A stretch of 64,000 nt of DNA from Seohaeicola sp024304985 (GTDB lineage Bacteria; Pseudomonadota; Alphaproteobacteria; Rhodobacterales; Rhodobacteraceae). Of the stretch, positions 63,505 through 64,000 are shown piece after piece. The notes below the pieces were generated by a model that was given only the letters and a program-made list of their open reading frames with translations, was not told where the DNA came from and made no database searches. Both the position numbers and the translations under genes were made by a program. Positions within the stretch are counted from its first letter, which is position 1. Every line of letters begins with the position of its first letter. The stretch lies in the NCBI RefSeq assembly GCF_028802875.1, contig NZ_JARAMP010000017.1, forward strand, positions 28,194 to 92,193, in the 5' to 3' direction.

Positions 63505-63562
63505 GCGGCGAAATTAGAGGAGCCGAGCTGATAACCTTTTGACTGATAAGGAGAAATGACGA

Positions 63563-64000
63563 ATGGCAGTAAATACGGCGGACAACCCCTTTGCTCTCGC
63601 CGGGCAGAACATCCCAGATGACGAAGTTTGCGAGGTGATCGACCGGGACGAGGTCCAGATCTCCAATGTGGTTAAGCTGGACCCTCGCAAGGGCGAGCCG
63701 CACGACCGCTTGCCCACAAGGGGCGTTTTCAACCTCCCCCCTTGCAAGAGTCTCTATCACACCAAACGAGCACAGAGCGTGCGTGAGCGCGCACAGGTGG
63801 AATTGTCGGAAGAGCTTACGGACGCCATGCGGACCCTTTTCGACGGAGGGCTGCGGCGGGCCAATGAGCACTATGCGGACGTCGCCGACCATAACGCGAT
63901 GACACTGGCCTATGCGCTCAGGTATGCCGCCTGCGGTCTGCACGTGATCGACTCCCACGCTATTGACCCCAAGACCGGCGAAGGCACGGATCGTCAAGGC
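63563..64000 (+). CDS. Start of a probable bifunctional primase/polymerase-type gene (cut by window edge)
   Basis: ATG 63563 follows AAGGAG about 9 bases upstream and the frame is open to the end (146 codons). The first 110 residues have no family that I know. The last part, AMTLAYALRYAACGLHVIDSHAIDPKTGEG, resembles the opening of prim-pol domains (AlxYAxxGxxVxP-like). A phage or plasmid replication protein is therefore likely, but the catalytic part is outside the window. Confidence 0.5.
   Translation, partial: MAVNTADNPFALAGQNIPDDEVCEVIDRDEVQISNVVKLDPRKGEPHDRLPTRGVFNLPPCKSLYHTKRAQSVRERAQVELSEELTDAMRTLFDGGLRRANEHYADVADHNAMTLAYALRYAACGLHVIDSHAIDPKTGEGTDRQG

Noticed and set aside
63452..63997. 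Minus-strand open frame opposite the primase-like gene
   Set aside because: The plus-strand gene has a good ribosome site and protein-like composition, while the minus frame has none of this.

Overview
The window reads as a chromosomal segment of a GC-rich alphaproteobacterium of the Rhodobacterales (Rhodobacteraceae/Roseobacter relatives). This rests on family content and gene style: a DksA homologue with a single Cys, alphaproteobacterial hemA (ALA synthase), an FnrL-like box, DUF2927, DUF2852 and RodZ-like proteins, ATGA-overlapping gene pairs, and a complete ectABC-ask ectoine locus that suggests a halotolerant or haloalkaliphilic host. No species can be named from the sequence alone.

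Layout. 1-9.9 kb: the start of an FAD monooxygenase, dksA, a MoxR-type AAA ATPase and a VWA protein separated by a DUF2927 lipoprotein and a 55-residue membrane protein, a Tat-signal Arg/Tyr-rich small protein, a cytochrome P450, an M48 protease, and a PIN/rRNA-methyltransferase pair. 10-12.7 kb: edd-eda (Entner-Doudoroff) with a LacI-type operator lying exactly in the promoter spacer. 12.8-18.5 kb: glnE and housekeeping genes. 18.6-21.3 kb: ilvB-ilvH behind a complete transcription attenuator with a Leu-Val-Ile-Ile-Val leader peptide. 21.3-30 kb, minus strand: a DUF2189 membrane protein, an amidase, prfB, PBP1A, a murein amidase and an aminotransferase. 30-32.7 kb: a periplasmic quality-control operon (M48/TPR protease and two thioredoxin-fold proteins). 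32.7-36.6 kb, minus strand: ispG, a RodZ-like gene and hemA with an FnrL-like box. 36.7-40.8 kb: an M20 peptidase, a haloacetate-dehalogenase-like hydrolase, a glycosyltransferase and two identical tRNA-Asp genes. 40.9-46.6 kb: pirin and a MarR-type EctR divergent from ectABC-ask. 46.6-54.8 kb: a stand-alone Hen1-type RNA methyltransferase, then a TPP riboswitch and a ten-gene thiamine operon (thiD-O-S-G-E-F-Y-tenA-thiZ-X) that joins de novo thiazole synthesis to salvage of pyrimidine breakdown products. 55-58.6 kb: a large RgpF-type glycosyltransferase and a sulfotransferase-like protein.

58.6-64 kb is a different kind of DNA: a tRNA-Val gene, a degenerate 28-bp copy of its 3' end, a tyrosine recombinase with altered catalytic box II, a lower-GC orphan secreted protein, a helix-turn-helix gene broken by one extra C, a string of small overlapping genes, two strong inverted repeats, and the start of a primase-like gene cut by the window edge. 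This is best read as the integrase-proximal end of an integrated phage-like or satellite element whose other end lies outside the window.

The clearest regulatory signals are the ilvB attenuator, the TPP riboswitch, the edd operator-in-spacer and the hemA FnrL-like box. The least explained parts are the mobile-element genes, the MoxR/VWA module and the stand-alone Hen1-type enzyme.
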